Shown here piece by piece: positions 34,669 through 46,156 of a stretch of DNA of 64,000 nucleotides. Each line of letters starts with the position of its first letter. Position 1 is the stretch's first letter. The translations under genes and the position numbers were made by a program. Origin of the DNA: Budorcas taxicolor (lineage: Eukaryota; Chordata; Mammalia; Artiodactyla; Bovidae); contig NC_068915.1 in the NCBI RefSeq assembly GCF_023091745.1, forward strand, positions 31,922,001-31,986,000, given 5' to 3'. The notes under the pieces are model-generated. The model searched no databases and was not told the DNA's origin. It was given only the letters and a program-made list of their open reading frames with translations.

Positions 34669-34689
34669 AGAAAAAAAACAAATAAATAA

Positions 34690-35301
34690 AAGAATATGTA
34701 AAATCTTAACCAAATTATATTCAAGAATACTGAAAGAGCAGGCAGATGGAGTTGCAGAAACACTGAAACTAAAATGTTTAAAATCATTTATAATTAGAAA
34801 AATACCAAAGTCATGATAGATAAATATTCCATTTTTAGAGAGAAATGTAATCTCCCAAAACTATGAGATCTGATTCAGCATCAATACTCATAAATATTTC
34901 AAAAGGTGTTCTTAATAAAAATTAGTAGGTATTTATTCATAAATAAATCTATAAATAATTTTTAAAAAGAACTAATCTAGTTTCCACTATAAAATAATTG
35001 ACAAAATTTTGACAGAATATCACATATCATTTAAATCAAATTTTTGTGACATATGAGGTAAAACATAAACTGTTTTAGCTCCTTCATGTGTTTATATATA
35101 TTTGGATAATCAAAGATTTTGCATAAAAATTAAAAATATAAATTTTGATGATCAAATAATTTTACTATTAATTTAATTAGCTTGGCAGTGGCTTTTCTAT
35201 ATGCTTCATCAAACTATAACTGACATACTATATATTTCATATATGTAAAATGTACTTTTTGATGAAATTTTATACTCTATATTCTTATGTGCAACTATTT
35301 A
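34690..35301. other. Unassigned AT-rich DNA
   Basis: Possibly very old L1 sequence, but no certain words. Confidence 0.4.
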
Positions 35302-35310
35302 AAAAAATCA

Positions 35311-35391
35311 TGTTGATGTATGTATGGCACAACCAATACAGTATAGTAAAGTAAAATAAAGTAAAATTAAAAAATAATAATAATAAAATTT
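35311..35391 (+). mobile_element. Minimal L1 3' end (about 80 bp)
   Basis: Contains 'atgtatggcacaaccaatac' and 'agtaaagtaaaataaagtaaa', the terminal piece of the young ruminant L1 3' UTR plus tail. Flanked by 'aaaaaatca' at 35302-35310 and 35392-35400. Confidence 0.85.
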
Positions 35392-35400
35392 AAAAAATCA

Positions 35401-35889
35401 AGATAATGAGCATTATTGAAAGTTATTTTTAAAAGAAATCTGATTTCTTCTTTAGGGTATCAAAACCCAGCCAATGTGAAATCAGATACTCTAGGATTTT
35501 CTGTGCCTAATTATGATTAATATGGAGCTGTATATGTATTAATAGCAATACCATTAGTTGATTATCTATTGAAAATCTGAACCTATTCACAGTTTGTTTG
35601 TTTTTTAATTCACAATTTTGAATCTTAATTCTGTATGGTATTGTTAGGCTCTACAAAGCCAACTAACTTGACTTCTAGGTACGTGTCCTTATTATCAGTC
35701 ACTTTTTCATTTACTGATACAAGATTAATTGAGCTAATATTACAGTCTGAGACTGTAACGAAACTCAACTTGAAACAGAAGGGTAAAAGAGGCAAAGCTT
35801 GTCTATTATATGCTTCTCCCTTTGATCTTCTCTCCCTTTCTCTGAAAAATGTATCTTGCCTGGCTATACTGTTCTGTTACTTCAGTTAG
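35401..35889. other. Unassigned DNA
   Basis: An 84-codon frame at 35635-35889 has no recognisable domain. Nothing else seen. Confidence 0.45.
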
Positions 35890-35891
35890 TG

Positions 35892-35998
35892 TGTTGCTGC
35901 TGCTGCTGCTGCTGAGTCGCTTCAGTCGTGTCCGACTCTGCGACCCCATAGACGGCAGCCCATCAGGCTCCCTCATACCTGGGATTCTCCAGGCAATA
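35892..35998 (-). mobile_element. Bov-A2 SINE, truncated, antisense
   Basis: (GCT)n tail at the left, then a single Bov-A unit on the minus strand, ending at 'attctccaggcaa'. 5'-truncated. Confidence 0.9.
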
Positions 35999-35999
35999 G

Positions 36000-36748
36000 C
36001 CCTTAGTAATATTCCTCACCTGGGCTAACTTCTTCCAGTGCAGCCCTAAGATCTAATTCTTTCCTCTGACTCCATTTCCACACATGCTGAGGACAATAAG
36101 TAAATCCATGTTCTTGCTATACAGGTTATTTACAGCTTGAGATGGTAATCCCTTCTGTCTAAATCATTTTAATGTTGCCTTGCGTAAGTAACATTGAAGT
36201 ATCAGGTATCTTCATGGATAATTAAAGATATTTTGACTGAAGATGAGCATCGTCCTGCTGCTTTTCAAATTTCATCATGCAGAAGCCTTGCACAAACCTA
36301 TACTTGTCTGCCTATAACTGAGTCTTTGATTCACATGAACCTGAATTAATATAAAATATCATCATTTCTCTTTGTACATGATGCCATTATATACATGGAA
36401 AATATTATTGATATGCTTTATATTTAAGATCTTTAATTCCTTCATAGATTTCTCCTACAATGTAGCTTTCTTAATGACTTGAGTAAATTTCATTAGCTTT
36501 TTGGCAGATTCAAAACATTATTGTTTCACCTGACCTTATTTATGGTCAGCTAAAATCTTTGTTTCAATTTCACCTGAACTTCTATTAAGAAATATCTTTG
36601 CACATTTTTATCATTGCCATTGTTTTCTTTATTTCAAGTGACAAGTTTGGCCTTTTTCTCTATCCAGGTTGTTTTCTAGCTGTCCTTTCATTAATAGAGG
36701 CAATTTCACTATCCAAATACAGTAAAATTTCATCTTTTTAATCACGAA
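36000..36748. other. Unassigned DNA
   Basis: No recognised repeat or exon. Confidence 0.5.
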
Positions 36749-36759
36749 TTATGTGCTTC
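36749..36759. repeat. Candidate left TSD of L1
   Basis: 'ttatgtgcttc' here and 'ttatgcgcttc' at 37338-37348. Confidence 0.6.
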
Positions 36760-37337
36760 TCAACCTAGATGTCCATCAACAGATGAATGGATAAAGAAGC
36801 TGTGGAACATGTATACAATAGAAAATTACTCAGCCACAAAATGGAATGCCTTTGAGTCAATGGTAATGAGGTGGATGAACCTATAGCCTGTTATAGAGTG
36901 AAGTAAGTCAGAAAGAGAAAAACAAATATTGTATATTAACACATATATATGAATCTAGAAAGATGGTACTGATGAACCTATTTGCTGGGTAGCAGTGGAG
37001 ACGCTGACATAGAGAATGGGTTTGTGGGCACAGGTGTGGGGGTGGGGTGGGAAAGAGAAGGAGGGACAAATGGAGAGATTAGCATGGAAACATATACACT
37101 AACACATGTAAAATAGATAGCCAGTGAGAGTTCGCTTTATGACTCAGGGAACTCAAACCAGGACTCTGTGGCAGCCTAGAGGGGTGGGATAGGGTGGGAG
37201 GGAGGCTCAAGAGGGAAGGGACATATATATACCTATGGCTGAGCCACACTGATGTATGGTAGAAACCAACACAATATTGTAATTATCCTTCAATTAAAAA
37301 TAAATAAATTATGGAAAAAAGAAACTGAAAAAGAGAT
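36760..37337 (+). mobile_element. L1 3' end (0.58 kb)
   Basis: Last part of ORF2 ('agatgtccatcaacagatg', 'aggtggatgaacct', 'gaagtaagtcagaaagag') and 3' UTR with the G-rich 'ggggtgggataggg' block near 37181, ending in an A-rich tail that reaches about 37337. Confidence 0.92.
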
Positions 37338-37348
37338 TTATGCGCTTC

Positions 37349-38440
37349 CATGAGAACAGTATTTTTTAAAAGTGCGGTCTATAAGTAATTACAGTATTAT
37401 TGAAACTGTGTGTATATATATTTTATAATAAACCAAAAATTTTAAATATTTTATAACTTTTCTGAGCAATAACTAATATATTTTGTTTCTATGCCATGCT
37501 AAAGTTAGGGGAAAAAATTGGGAAATGGGAAAGTAATGAGTAGATATTACCAGGTAGGGTCACTTACATATCATGTTATCATTCAAATGTGTATTCTGTT
37601 ATACTAATATAGTGCAGAGAAGATAATTCATAAAATTTGATATCAAAGTAAAATATGGGCTTTTATATTAAAATGAAAAATACCTTAAAATACTTTTAAC
37701 ACTTCCTTTCAGTAAGTGGTTAATATTAACAGAATCCTTAACTATGATAAAAATATTTATTCCTTGCAGGTATAAGGTCCTTCTATCCATGGAAACAATT
37801 TTTAGTATTTGTAAAATTACAATTCTATAAATAAAAATGATTAGAATATTTCCTAAATCATAACAATAAAAATTATTATCAGAAGACTTGTCAATAATTA
37901 CTGATTTCATTTCCTATTGAACACCACCCTAAATACAATGTGATTGTATCACACTGAATTACATCACTGATTAAAATATGTAAAGAGGCTACATAATTCC
38001 TTTTCTTCAATAGTCTCTAAATTTAATTAACTATAACCAAGTTCAGGCATCAGAAACTCAAAACTTTTGTTAGTGTTTTGATATCTCATATATTTGGATA
38101 ATTTCCCTTGTTGATATTAAGTAAATCAGATAAATCAGATTAGAATGCTAGACACTCAGTATATACAATGTTATTTTTTAATAACAATGCTATTTTCTAT
38201 TAATGATATCTATTTAGTATTATCCATAATAAACTTCAAGTTTTCCCTCTTACTAATGAATTGAATATTTAGTTGTTAAATTGTTGCAAATCTTCTGCTA
38301 CTACTATTTCTTTTTTGTTCTACACACACCCCTGGCCCCAGGCAAATAAGCAAATTATTTTCAAATCAGTTGTTTTAATAAAGCTGTACAGTCAACAGGT
38401 AAGCATGGCACAATCTCTAATGTTCTGAATGACTTTAGAT
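37349..38440. other. Unassigned AT-rich DNA
   Basis: No family recognised. The 80-codon minus frame at 37668-37910 is AT-rich noise. Confidence 0.5.
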
Positions 38441-38576
38441 TTCTATATCCTACACTATCCTATTACTCAAGTATTTCCATATCTTATACTATCATACTAC
38501 TTGAGTAATTCTATATCTTATACTATCATACTATTTGAGTATTTCTATATCTTATAGTATGGTACTACTTGAGCAA
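38441..38576. repeat. 34-bp minisatellite, four copies
   Basis: Four head-to-tail 34-bp units begin at 38441, 38475, 38509 and 38543, each starting 'ttcYatatc' and ending near 'gagtaa/gagtat'. The outer copies are more diverged than the two middle ones. Confidence 0.93.
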
Positions 38577-38648
38577 GATCTGAAGCAGCATCAGAACTAT
38601 TTCTGTGTGCATCTGGTATGAACCTCTAATGTACAGTATAAAGATAAT

Positions 38649-38858
38649 TTGCCTGTTATCTCTGGGGGTAAAGAATCTGCCTTCAATGAAGGAGATCGTG
38701 GCTCGATCCCTGGTTGGGAAGATCCCCTGGAGAAGGAAATGGCTACCCACTCCAGTATTCTTGCCTGGAGAATTTCATGGGCAGAGCCTGGTGAGTTATA
38801 GTCCATTGGGTCATGAAGAGTCAGGCACAACTCAGTGACTAACACTTTCACTTTCACA
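38649..38858 (+). mobile_element. Bov-tA SINE
   Basis: tRNA-like head (partly degraded), 'ggctcgatccctggttggg', Bov-A body and a 'cactttcactttcac' tail. Confidence 0.9.
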
Positions 38859-38956
38859 AAAGATCTTACTTATATAGTGTGTCTTTGGTCTATGTTGCTT
38901 TCTATGTTTATTTGGATATCTATATCCATACCATTTATCATATTTATATTACATGC

Positions 38957-39048
38957 ATGGTCAGGTACTCAGTCATATCTAACTCTTTGCAACCCCATGG
39001 ACTGAAGCCCTCTAGGCTTCCCTGTCCACAGAATATTCCAAGAAAGAA
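38957..39048 (-). mobile_element. Bov-A fragment, antisense
   Basis: Bov-A words 'ctcagtcatatctaactc' and 'aaccccatggactg', truncated near 39048. Confidence 0.85.
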
Positions 39049-39074
39049 TATTTTATTATGTATCAATCACCTGT

Positions 39075-39114
39075 TTATCTATCTATCTTTCTACCTATCT
39101 ATCTATCATCTATG
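39075..39114. repeat. (ATCT)n microsatellite
   Basis: Interrupted tetranucleotide tract. Confidence 0.88.
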
Positions 39115-39119
39115 TTTAT

Positions 39120-39620
39120 ATTCTCACTAAAAAGATAACCCTGCCAATATCAAGTACTCATAATTCTCTGGTGATATATGGTCTGGAAGAGGCCTGTGAT
39201 TCTATCCTACAGTATAGGGCTATCATTGCTGTGATATGTTTCACTCAAACCTTGTTCTGTTGAAAGATGTTTGGCACAATAACGCTAACATATTTTTGTC
39301 TGGCTACATTGTGGCAAAAAGCACTCTGGCTAGAAAAATCTAGTTTGGATTATATTCAACTAAAAATGATTTATGAAAAAAACTTCTCAGAAATGTAAAT
39401 CAGCCTTATCTGTGTACTCATTTATTTTTAATCAAAATGTGTTTCCATCAACAACAATAAGGTAAAATTGAATGTCAATCAACAGTGAGGCAAAATGTGG
39501 CTGCCATTGTAAAAAAGAAAAATAAGGCTTTAAACAAATGAATGGAAATACTACCTCTACTTTTATAAATTAATTTTGAGCAGGGAAAGAACAAAGACAA
39601 AACTAAAAATTAAATATTAC
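39120..39620. other. Unassigned DNA
   Basis: No recognised repeat or exon. Confidence 0.5.
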
Positions 39621-39632
39621 ATTAAACACTGT
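39621..39632. repeat. Left TSD of BovB (attaaacactgt)
   Basis: Exact 12-bp word repeated at 42047-42058 across a 2.4-kb BovB insertion. Confidence 0.93.
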
Positions 39633-41903
39633 CATTTAGTTCAGTCACTCAGTCATGTCTGACTCTTTGTGACCCCATGGACTTCAGCATGCCAGGCTTC
39701 CCTGTACATCACCAACTCCAGGAGTTTACTCAAACTCATGTCAATAGAGCCAGTGATGCCATCCAACCATCTCATCCTCTGTCTTCTCCTCATGGCTTCA
39801 ATATTTCCCAGCATCAGGGTCTTTTCAAATGAGTCACTTCACATCAGGTGGCCAAAGTATTGGAGTTTCATCTTCAGCATCAGTCCTTCCTATGAATATT
39901 CAGGACTGGTTTCCTTTAGGATGGACTGGTTGGATCTCCTTGCAGTCCAAGGGACTCTCAAGAGTCTTCTCCAACACCACAGTTCAAAAGCATCAATTCT
40001 TCAGCCCTCAGCTGTCTTTATAGTCCAACTCTCACATCCATAAATGACTACTGGAAAAACCATGACTAGACGGACTTTTGTTGGCAAAGTAATGTCTCTG
40101 CTTTTTAAAATGCTCTTTGGGTTGGTCATAACTTTGCTTCCAAGGAACAAGCGTCTTTTAATTTCATGGCTGCAGTCACCATCTGCAGTCATTTTGGAGC
40201 TCCCCAAAATAAAGTCTCACATTGTTTCCATTGTTTACCCCATCTATTCACCATGAAGTGATGGGACCGGATGCCATGATCTTCGTTTTCTCAATGTTGA
40301 ATTTTAAACCAACTTTTTCACTCTCCTCTTTCCTCTTCATAAAGAGGCTGTTTAGTTCCTCTTCACTTTCTGCTATAAGGGAGGTATCATCTGCATATCT
40401 GAGGTTATTGATATTTCTCCCGGCAATCTTGATTCCAGCTTGTGCTACATCAAGTCCAGCATTTCTCATGATGCACTCTGCATACAAGTTACATAAGCAG
40501 GGTGACAATATACAGCCTTGACGTACTCCTTTTCCTATTTGGAACCAGTCTGTTGTTCCATGTCCAGTTCTAACTGTTGCTTTTTGACCTGCATACAGTT
40601 TTCTCAGGAGGCAGGTCTGGTAGTCTGGTATTCCCATCTCTTGAAGAATGTTTCACAGTTTATTGTTATCCACACAGTCAAAGGCTTTGGTGTGGTCAAT
40701 AGAGCAAAAATAGATGATTTTCTGGAACTCCCTTTTTTTTTCAATGATCCAGCAGATGTTGGCAATTTGACTTCTGGTTCCTCTGCCTTTTCTAAATCCA
40801 GCTTGAACATCAGAAAGTTCACGGTTCACGTACTGTTGAAACCTGCCTTGGAGAATTTTGAGCATCACTTTGCTAGTGTGTGAGATGGCACAATTGTGCA
40901 GTTGTTTGAACATTCTTTGGCATTGCCTTTCCTGGGGATTGGTATGAAAACTGACCTTTTGCAGTCCTGTGTCCACTGCTGAGTTTTCCAAATTTGCTGG
41001 CATATGGAGTGCAACACTTTCATTACATCATCTTTTAGGATTTAAAATAACTCAACTGGAATTACATCACCTCTTTGTTCATAGTGATGCTTCCTGAGGC
41101 CCACTTGACTTCGCATTCCAGGATGTCTGGCTCTAGGTGAGTGATCCCACCATCATGGTTATCTGGGTCATGAAGATCTTTTTTTGTATTGTTTTTCGGT
41201 GTATTCTTGCCACCTCTTCTTAATATCTTCTGCTTCTGTTAGGTCCATATCGTTTCTTTCCTTTATTGTGCCCATCTTTGCATGAGATCTCTAGTCTTTC
41301 CTACTCTATTGTTTTCCTCTATTCTTTGCATTGATCACTCAAGAGGGCTTTTTTAGCTTTCCTTGCCATTCTTTGGATCTCTGCATTCAGATAGATATAT
41401 CTTTCCTTTTATTCTTTGCCTTTTGTGTCTTTTCTTTTCTCAGCTATTTGTAAGGCCTCCTCGGACAACCAATTTGCCTTTTTGAATTTCTTTTTCTTGG
41501 AGATGGTCTTGATCACTGCCTCCTGTACAATGTCGCGAACCTCAGTCCATATTTCTTCAGGCACTCTGTCTATCAGATCTTATCCCTTGAATCTATTTGT
41601 CACTCCCACTGTATAATTGTAAGGGATTTGATTTAGTTCACACCTGAATGGTCTAGTGGTTTTACCTGATTTCTTCAATTTAAGTTCTGAATTTGGCGAT
41701 AAAGAGTTCATGGTCTGAGCCACAGTCAGCTCCTGATCTTGTTTTTGCTGACTGTATAAAGCTTCTCCATTTTTGACTTCAGAAATATAATCAAACTGAT
41801 TTTGGTATTGACCATCTGGTGATGTCCATGTGTAGACATGGACATCTTATGTTATTGGAAGAGGGTGTTTGCTATGACCAGTGCGTTCTCTTGGCAAAAC
41901 TCT
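39633..41903 (-). mobile_element. BovB LINE, antisense main part (2.3 kb)
   Basis: Runs from the BovB 3' end on the left through C-terminal, RT (40248-41003) and linker into the endonuclease region ('cagctcctgatcttgtttttg' and 'ctcttggcaaaactctgtt'). At about 41903 the orientation flips. The YADD region is intact as amino acids, but the frame breaks at several places. Confidence 0.95.
40248..41003 (-). pseudogene. BovB reverse transcriptase, broken
   Basis: Minus-strand frames 40653-41003 and 40248-40637 cover the RT core. First frame: 'LSDVQAGFRKGRGTRSQIAN', then 'IYFCSIDHTKAFDCVDNNK' at motif A. Second frame: 'IGKGVRQGCILSPCLCNLY' at motif B and 'NNLRYADDTSLIAESEEEL' at motif C with both aspartates. 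A stop or frameshift lies between them, around 40638-40652. Adjacent BovB C-terminal sequence follows in 40001-40207. Confidence 0.92.
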
Positions 41904-42046
41904 GTTTTGATTTACTGAACATGGGCCTGCCCATCAGAACAAGACCCAGTTTCCCCCTCAGTCAGTCTCTCCCATCAGGATACGTCCATAAGCCTCTTAT
42001 CCTTCCTTATCAGAGGGCAGACAGAATGAAAACCACAATCAAAGGA
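41904..42046 (+). mobile_element. Inverted 5' segment of the same BovB
   Basis: Plus-strand words 'cagtttccccctcagtcag', 'tcttatccttccttatcaga' and 'aatgaaaaccacaatc' belong, in my memory of the BovB consensus, to its 5' leader. They are in the opposite orientation to the adjoining 2.3 kb and inside the same TSD pair, as expected for 5' inversion by twin priming. Confidence 0.8.
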
Positions 42047-42058
42047 ATTAAACACTGT
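42047..42058. repeat. Right TSD of BovB
   Basis: Exact copy of 39621-39632. Confidence 0.93.
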
Positions 42059-42330
42059 AGAATAAAGTTAACAGAATACAGCATTACTTGGGAAGAGCTT
42101 TAAAGTCACTAAGATTAAAAAAAAATAAAAAAGAGTATAGACATAAATATTTCCTTATTTCAATAACCAGGGGTTTTAAGAGGTAAGTCTGAGAATTTGC
42201 TGTTTTCTAAAAAAAAAATGTGTGAAGTTGTTATTAGTGAGATATTAAATACAATTTATTTTTGTCCTTAGGATTTATAACTATAAAATAACCAGGAATA
42301 TACTTAAAGATTGGTTCCCTACTTATACTT

Positions 42331-42547
42331 CAGGGCTTCCCTGGTGGCATTGGGGTTCCCTGGTGACTCAGATGGTAGAGATTCTGTCCACAATTGGGGA
42401 GACCCAGGTTCAATCCCTAGGTCAGGAAGATCCCCTGGAGAAAGGAATGACAACCCACTCCTGCCTGCAGAACTCCATGGACAGAGAGTGAGCTACAGTC
42501 CACAGGGTCGCAAAGAGTCAGACATGACTGAGAAACTAGCAAGCTTC
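42331..42547 (+). mobile_element. Bov-tA SINE with doubled head start
   Basis: Begins 'cagggcttccctggtgg' and repeats 'ttccctggtgactcag' a few bases later, then a normal body. Short candidate TSD 'tatactt' at 42324-42330 and 42548-42554. A body deletion removes the 'agtattctt' region near 42461. Confidence 0.88.
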
Positions 42548-42769
42548 TATACTTACAATGAGGAAAAAAACAAAAGACAGAACAGATCTCTTTACTATTT
42601 ACTTCTCACAGGTATAGGTTTTGAAATTGTGGAAAGAACTTTTAATATAGTGGAAAAACCACTGAACTAGACATATAGGCTTGGATTTTATAACAAAAAT
42701 AACGATTTTTAAGAATGTTTCCAACCCACAAAACTCAAGACTACATATGTAAGACAGAGATGTTTCACT

Positions 42770-42782
42770 AAATGACTGCTAA
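42770..42782. repeat. Left TSD of Bov-tA (aaatgactgctaa)
   Basis: Exact 13-bp word repeated at 42992-43004. Confidence 0.92.
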
Positions 42783-42991
42783 GCGCACGTGTGGTGGGTC
42801 ACTCAGTCTGACTCTTTGCGACTCCGTGTACTGTAGCATGCCAAGCTTCTTTGTCCATGAGATTTTCCAGGCAAGAATACTGAAGTGGGTTGCCATTTCC
42901 TATTCCAGGGGATCTTTTCCACCCAGGGATCAAACTTGTGTTTCCTGCATTGGCAGGTGGATTCTTTACCACTGAGAAACCTGGGAAGTCC
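42783..42991 (-). mobile_element. Bov-tA SINE, antisense, with perfect TSD
   Basis: Complete Bov-tA on the minus strand, tRNA-like head on the right. Perfect 13-bp TSDs. Confidence 0.93.
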
Positions 42992-43004
42992 AAATGACTG
43001 CTAA
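42992..43004. repeat. Right TSD of Bov-tA
   Basis: Exact copy of 42770-42782. Confidence 0.92.
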
Positions 43005-43986
43005 AATTTCCCTAATTTTGTGATCCCTCAGACAGTTTGGGATGAACCAAAAAAAAAAAAAAAAGTGCCTACCTGGAGAAATTTGAATATGTTTAAGAAT
43101 GGATAAGAACCCAGTTCCTGAATTGTTGCTACTTTGTTTGTCCCAAGAATAATCCTTCAGTTTCCAATTTTCTTTGGAAGGGAGAAATATCTATTAGTAC
43201 AACAGTTCCTATCAGGGGCAGAAATATGACTTTTTTTCACAGTCTAAAAGACACTGTCTCCTATTTAATGAAAGTACATTCATTCAGATCATATTATTGC
43301 TCTAAATGGTGACAATCAGACATTGTGAAATGCATGAGTCTGAACCTGAAAGATTTCTGAACCCGAAAGATTTCTCATCTCCGTTTGGGATACAGATTCA
43401 TATCAAACTTGAATGAATCAAAAGAAGAAATTTTCAAGCAAAACATTTCAAATGCTTTTCCATTTAAACCCACAAAAACTACTTTTATTCAAGCACTCCA
43501 AGGTAATAAAACTTTCCATAGCTTCTGATTAAGAATTGCTTGAAAACATTTTAAGCAGATAAGTACTTTTCTCCTCATGAGCATCAAGTGACTTTCTCAG
43601 AGTGATTATATTCAGCTGGATGCATTCATCTTATTAATTAGACATTTCAAGGCCTAACTTATATTAATCCAAGATATTTTAAAATTATTTTTTAAAGTGA
43701 GATTCATTTCTCACTTTTGATTATTAAAAAATTCCATAAATGCTATTTTACCATTATAATGGAGTTTAATAATCCTGATAAATATACTTATTGAATAATT
43801 TTAAATCAAATTTCACTGCCAATAAACGTAAAAGCCCCTTATTGTACTGTGATTAATAAAATGCCTCAAATTGCTACAGAGCATCTCCATTTCCAAACAT
43901 ATTTACTTTTCATATTGGAAAGAATGCTATGTAAACTTAGTTTTCTATCCACAGACAATTTACTGGAAAGACATTTAAGGCCCTGA
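43005..43986. other. Unassigned DNA
   Basis: Nothing recognised; A run near 43051-43064. Confidence 0.5.
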
Positions 43987-43995
43987 TGAAAATGC
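43987..43995. repeat. Left TSD of Bov-A2 (tgaaaatgc)
   Basis: 9-bp word repeated at 44253-44261. Confidence 0.8.
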
Positions 43996-44252
43996 CCCTG
44001 CTGCTGCTAAGTCGCTTCAGTCGTGTCTGACTCTGTGCGACCCCATAGACGGCAGCCCACCAGGCTCCCCCATCCCTGGGATTCTCCAGGCAAGAACACT
44101 GGAGTGTGTTGCCATTTCCTTCTCCAATGCATAAAAGTGAAAAGTGAAAGTGAAATCTCCCAGTCGCGACCGCATGGACTGCAGCCCACCAGGCCTCCGT
44201 CCATGGGATTTACCAGGCAAGAGTACTGGAGTGGGGTGGCATTGCCTTCTTC
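43996..44252 (-). mobile_element. Bov-A2 SINE, antisense, with TSD
   Basis: (CTG)n tail at left, two Bov-A units joined by 'ccaatgcataaaagtg'. Part of the second unit near 44150-44175 is shortened. Confidence 0.94.
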
Positions 44253-44261
44253 TGAAAATGC
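44253..44261. repeat. Right TSD of Bov-A2
   Basis: Copy of 43987-43995. Confidence 0.8.
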
Positions 44262-44946
44262 TCATAGTTTATGGTAAAAACAAAACAAAAACAACAATTC
44301 CTCAAAATAGAATTTGTAGCCTTGAAAAGAACACACATACCAGCAACATCAAGTTCCATAAACTTACTAATGACAATACTACTACTATCCATTGGAATAA
44401 AAAAGCTCTATTTTTAGATAAAAACATTTAACCATCACCTTAAAAATTCTTTCAAATATGGCAAAATTTGAGATAATACATATTTGATGATTAAAATTCT
44501 TATAAAAAACTGCAGACCAGGGAACGAATAAGATATATATATATTTTAACTTTTAAAAAGCTTATTTATTATATTTGCAATCATTTATATACTTTTTTAA
44601 TGATTAGTAAACACTTGGGATTCAGCATGGACTACTAGTTTCAGGATACAAAATAACAATGTGAACATTTATATTTTAATAAGAACTTACTGATAAAATG
44701 AAAATCTTTAACTATAAATAAATTTACATTAATTATCTATTAATAAAATTCTAAGCAACCTGTTTTATAAGACAAAGTATGAATATTAATTTTTTAAGTT
44801 AGAACAAATAAATCTATAATTCTTAGGGATTCTATTTCAGAGTTCTTACTTTCAAATCTTCACCATAGGAAATCAAATGAAGACACATTTCATATATTAA
44901 AATGTGGTTTATGGCAAGAATTTTGAAGTTTATTATCTGTAAAATT
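44262..44946. other. Unassigned AT-rich DNA
   Basis: No recognised repeat or exon. Confidence 0.5.
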
Positions 44947-45874
44947 GCAATAAATGACAGAATGGTATGGACCAAACAGAAGCAGAAGATATTAAAAAGA
45001 GGTGGGAAGAATACACAAAAGAACTATACAAAAAAGATCTTCATGACCCAGATAACCACAATGGTGTGATCACTCACCTAGAGCCAGACATTTTGGATGT
45101 CAAGTCAAGTGGGCCTCAGGAAGCATCACTACGAACAAAGCTAGTGGAGGTGATGGAATTCCAGTTGAGCTATTTCAAATCCTAAAAGATGATGCTGTGA
45201 AAGTGATATAATGTGATGTGATGTGATGCTGCACTGCATATGCCACCAAATTTAGAAGACTCAGCAGTGGCTACAGGACTGGAAAAGGTCAGTTTTTCAT
45301 TCCAATCCCAAAGAAAGGCGATGCCAGAGAATGTTCAAGCAACCACACAATTGTACTCATCTCACATGTTAGCAAAGTAATGCTCAAAATTCTCCAAATC
45401 AGGCTTCAACAGTACATGAACCATGAATTTCCAGATGTACAGCTGGATTCAGAAAAGGCAAAGGAACTTGAGATTGAATTGCCAGTATCCATTGGATCAT
45501 AACAAACTGTGGAAAGTTCTTAAACAGATGGGAATACCAGACCATCTTACCTTCCTCCTGAGACATCTCTATGCAGGTCAAGAAGCAACAGTTAGAACTG
45601 GACATGGAACAACAGACTGGTTCCAAAGTGGGAAAGGAGTATGTCAAGGCTGTGTATTGTCACCCTGCTTATTTAACTTATATCCAGAGTACATCATGTG
45701 AAATGCTGGGCTGGATGAAGCACAAGCTGGAATCAAGATTGCTGGGAGAAATATTAATAACCTCAGATATGCAGATGAAACTACTTTTATGGCAGATACA
45801 CAGATGACACCACACTTATGGCAGAAAGCAAAGAGGAACTAAAGAGTCTCTTGATGAAAGTGAAAGAATAGAGT
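44947..45874 (+). mobile_element. BovB LINE, 5' piece of 1.6-kb copy
   Basis: Starts in the linker ('aatggtatggacc') and covers the RT. A deletion of about 79 bp at 45494-45499 joins two 'ggatca' words and removes motif A. A 29-bp duplication at 45768-45825 repeats the catalytic-box region. Interrupted by an L1 at 45875. Frames 44967-45185 and 45423-45701 are RT remnants. Confidence 0.93.
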
Positions 45875-46156
45875 TGCATTCTGTGGCAGAAGGTGAGGGT
45901 GGGATGATTTGAGAGAACAGCATTGAAACATGTATATTACCATATGTGAAATAGATGACCAGTCCAAGTTCGATGCGTGAAGCTGTTGCACTTCAAACCG
46001 GAGCACTGGGACCCCCAGAGGGATGGGATGGGGAGGGAGGAGGGACAAGGTTTCGGGATGGGGGACACATGTACACCTGTGGCTGATTCATGCCAATGTC
46101 TGGCAAGTAAAGTCATTAGCCTCCAATTAAAATAAGTAAATAAATTAAAAAAAAAA
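45875..46156 (+). mobile_element. L1 3' end inserted in BovB
   Basis: L1 3' UTR words 'gagggtgggatgatttgag', 'agatgaccagtccaag', the G-rich block near 46020-46065, and poly-A near 46146-46157. The TSD is short or obscured: only 'agagt' at 45870-45874 and 46157-46161 is certain. Confidence 0.92.

Noticed and set aside
38441..38576. Regular repeats as a CRISPR array
   Set aside because: The 34-bp units are contiguous with no spacers, and the window is mammalian.
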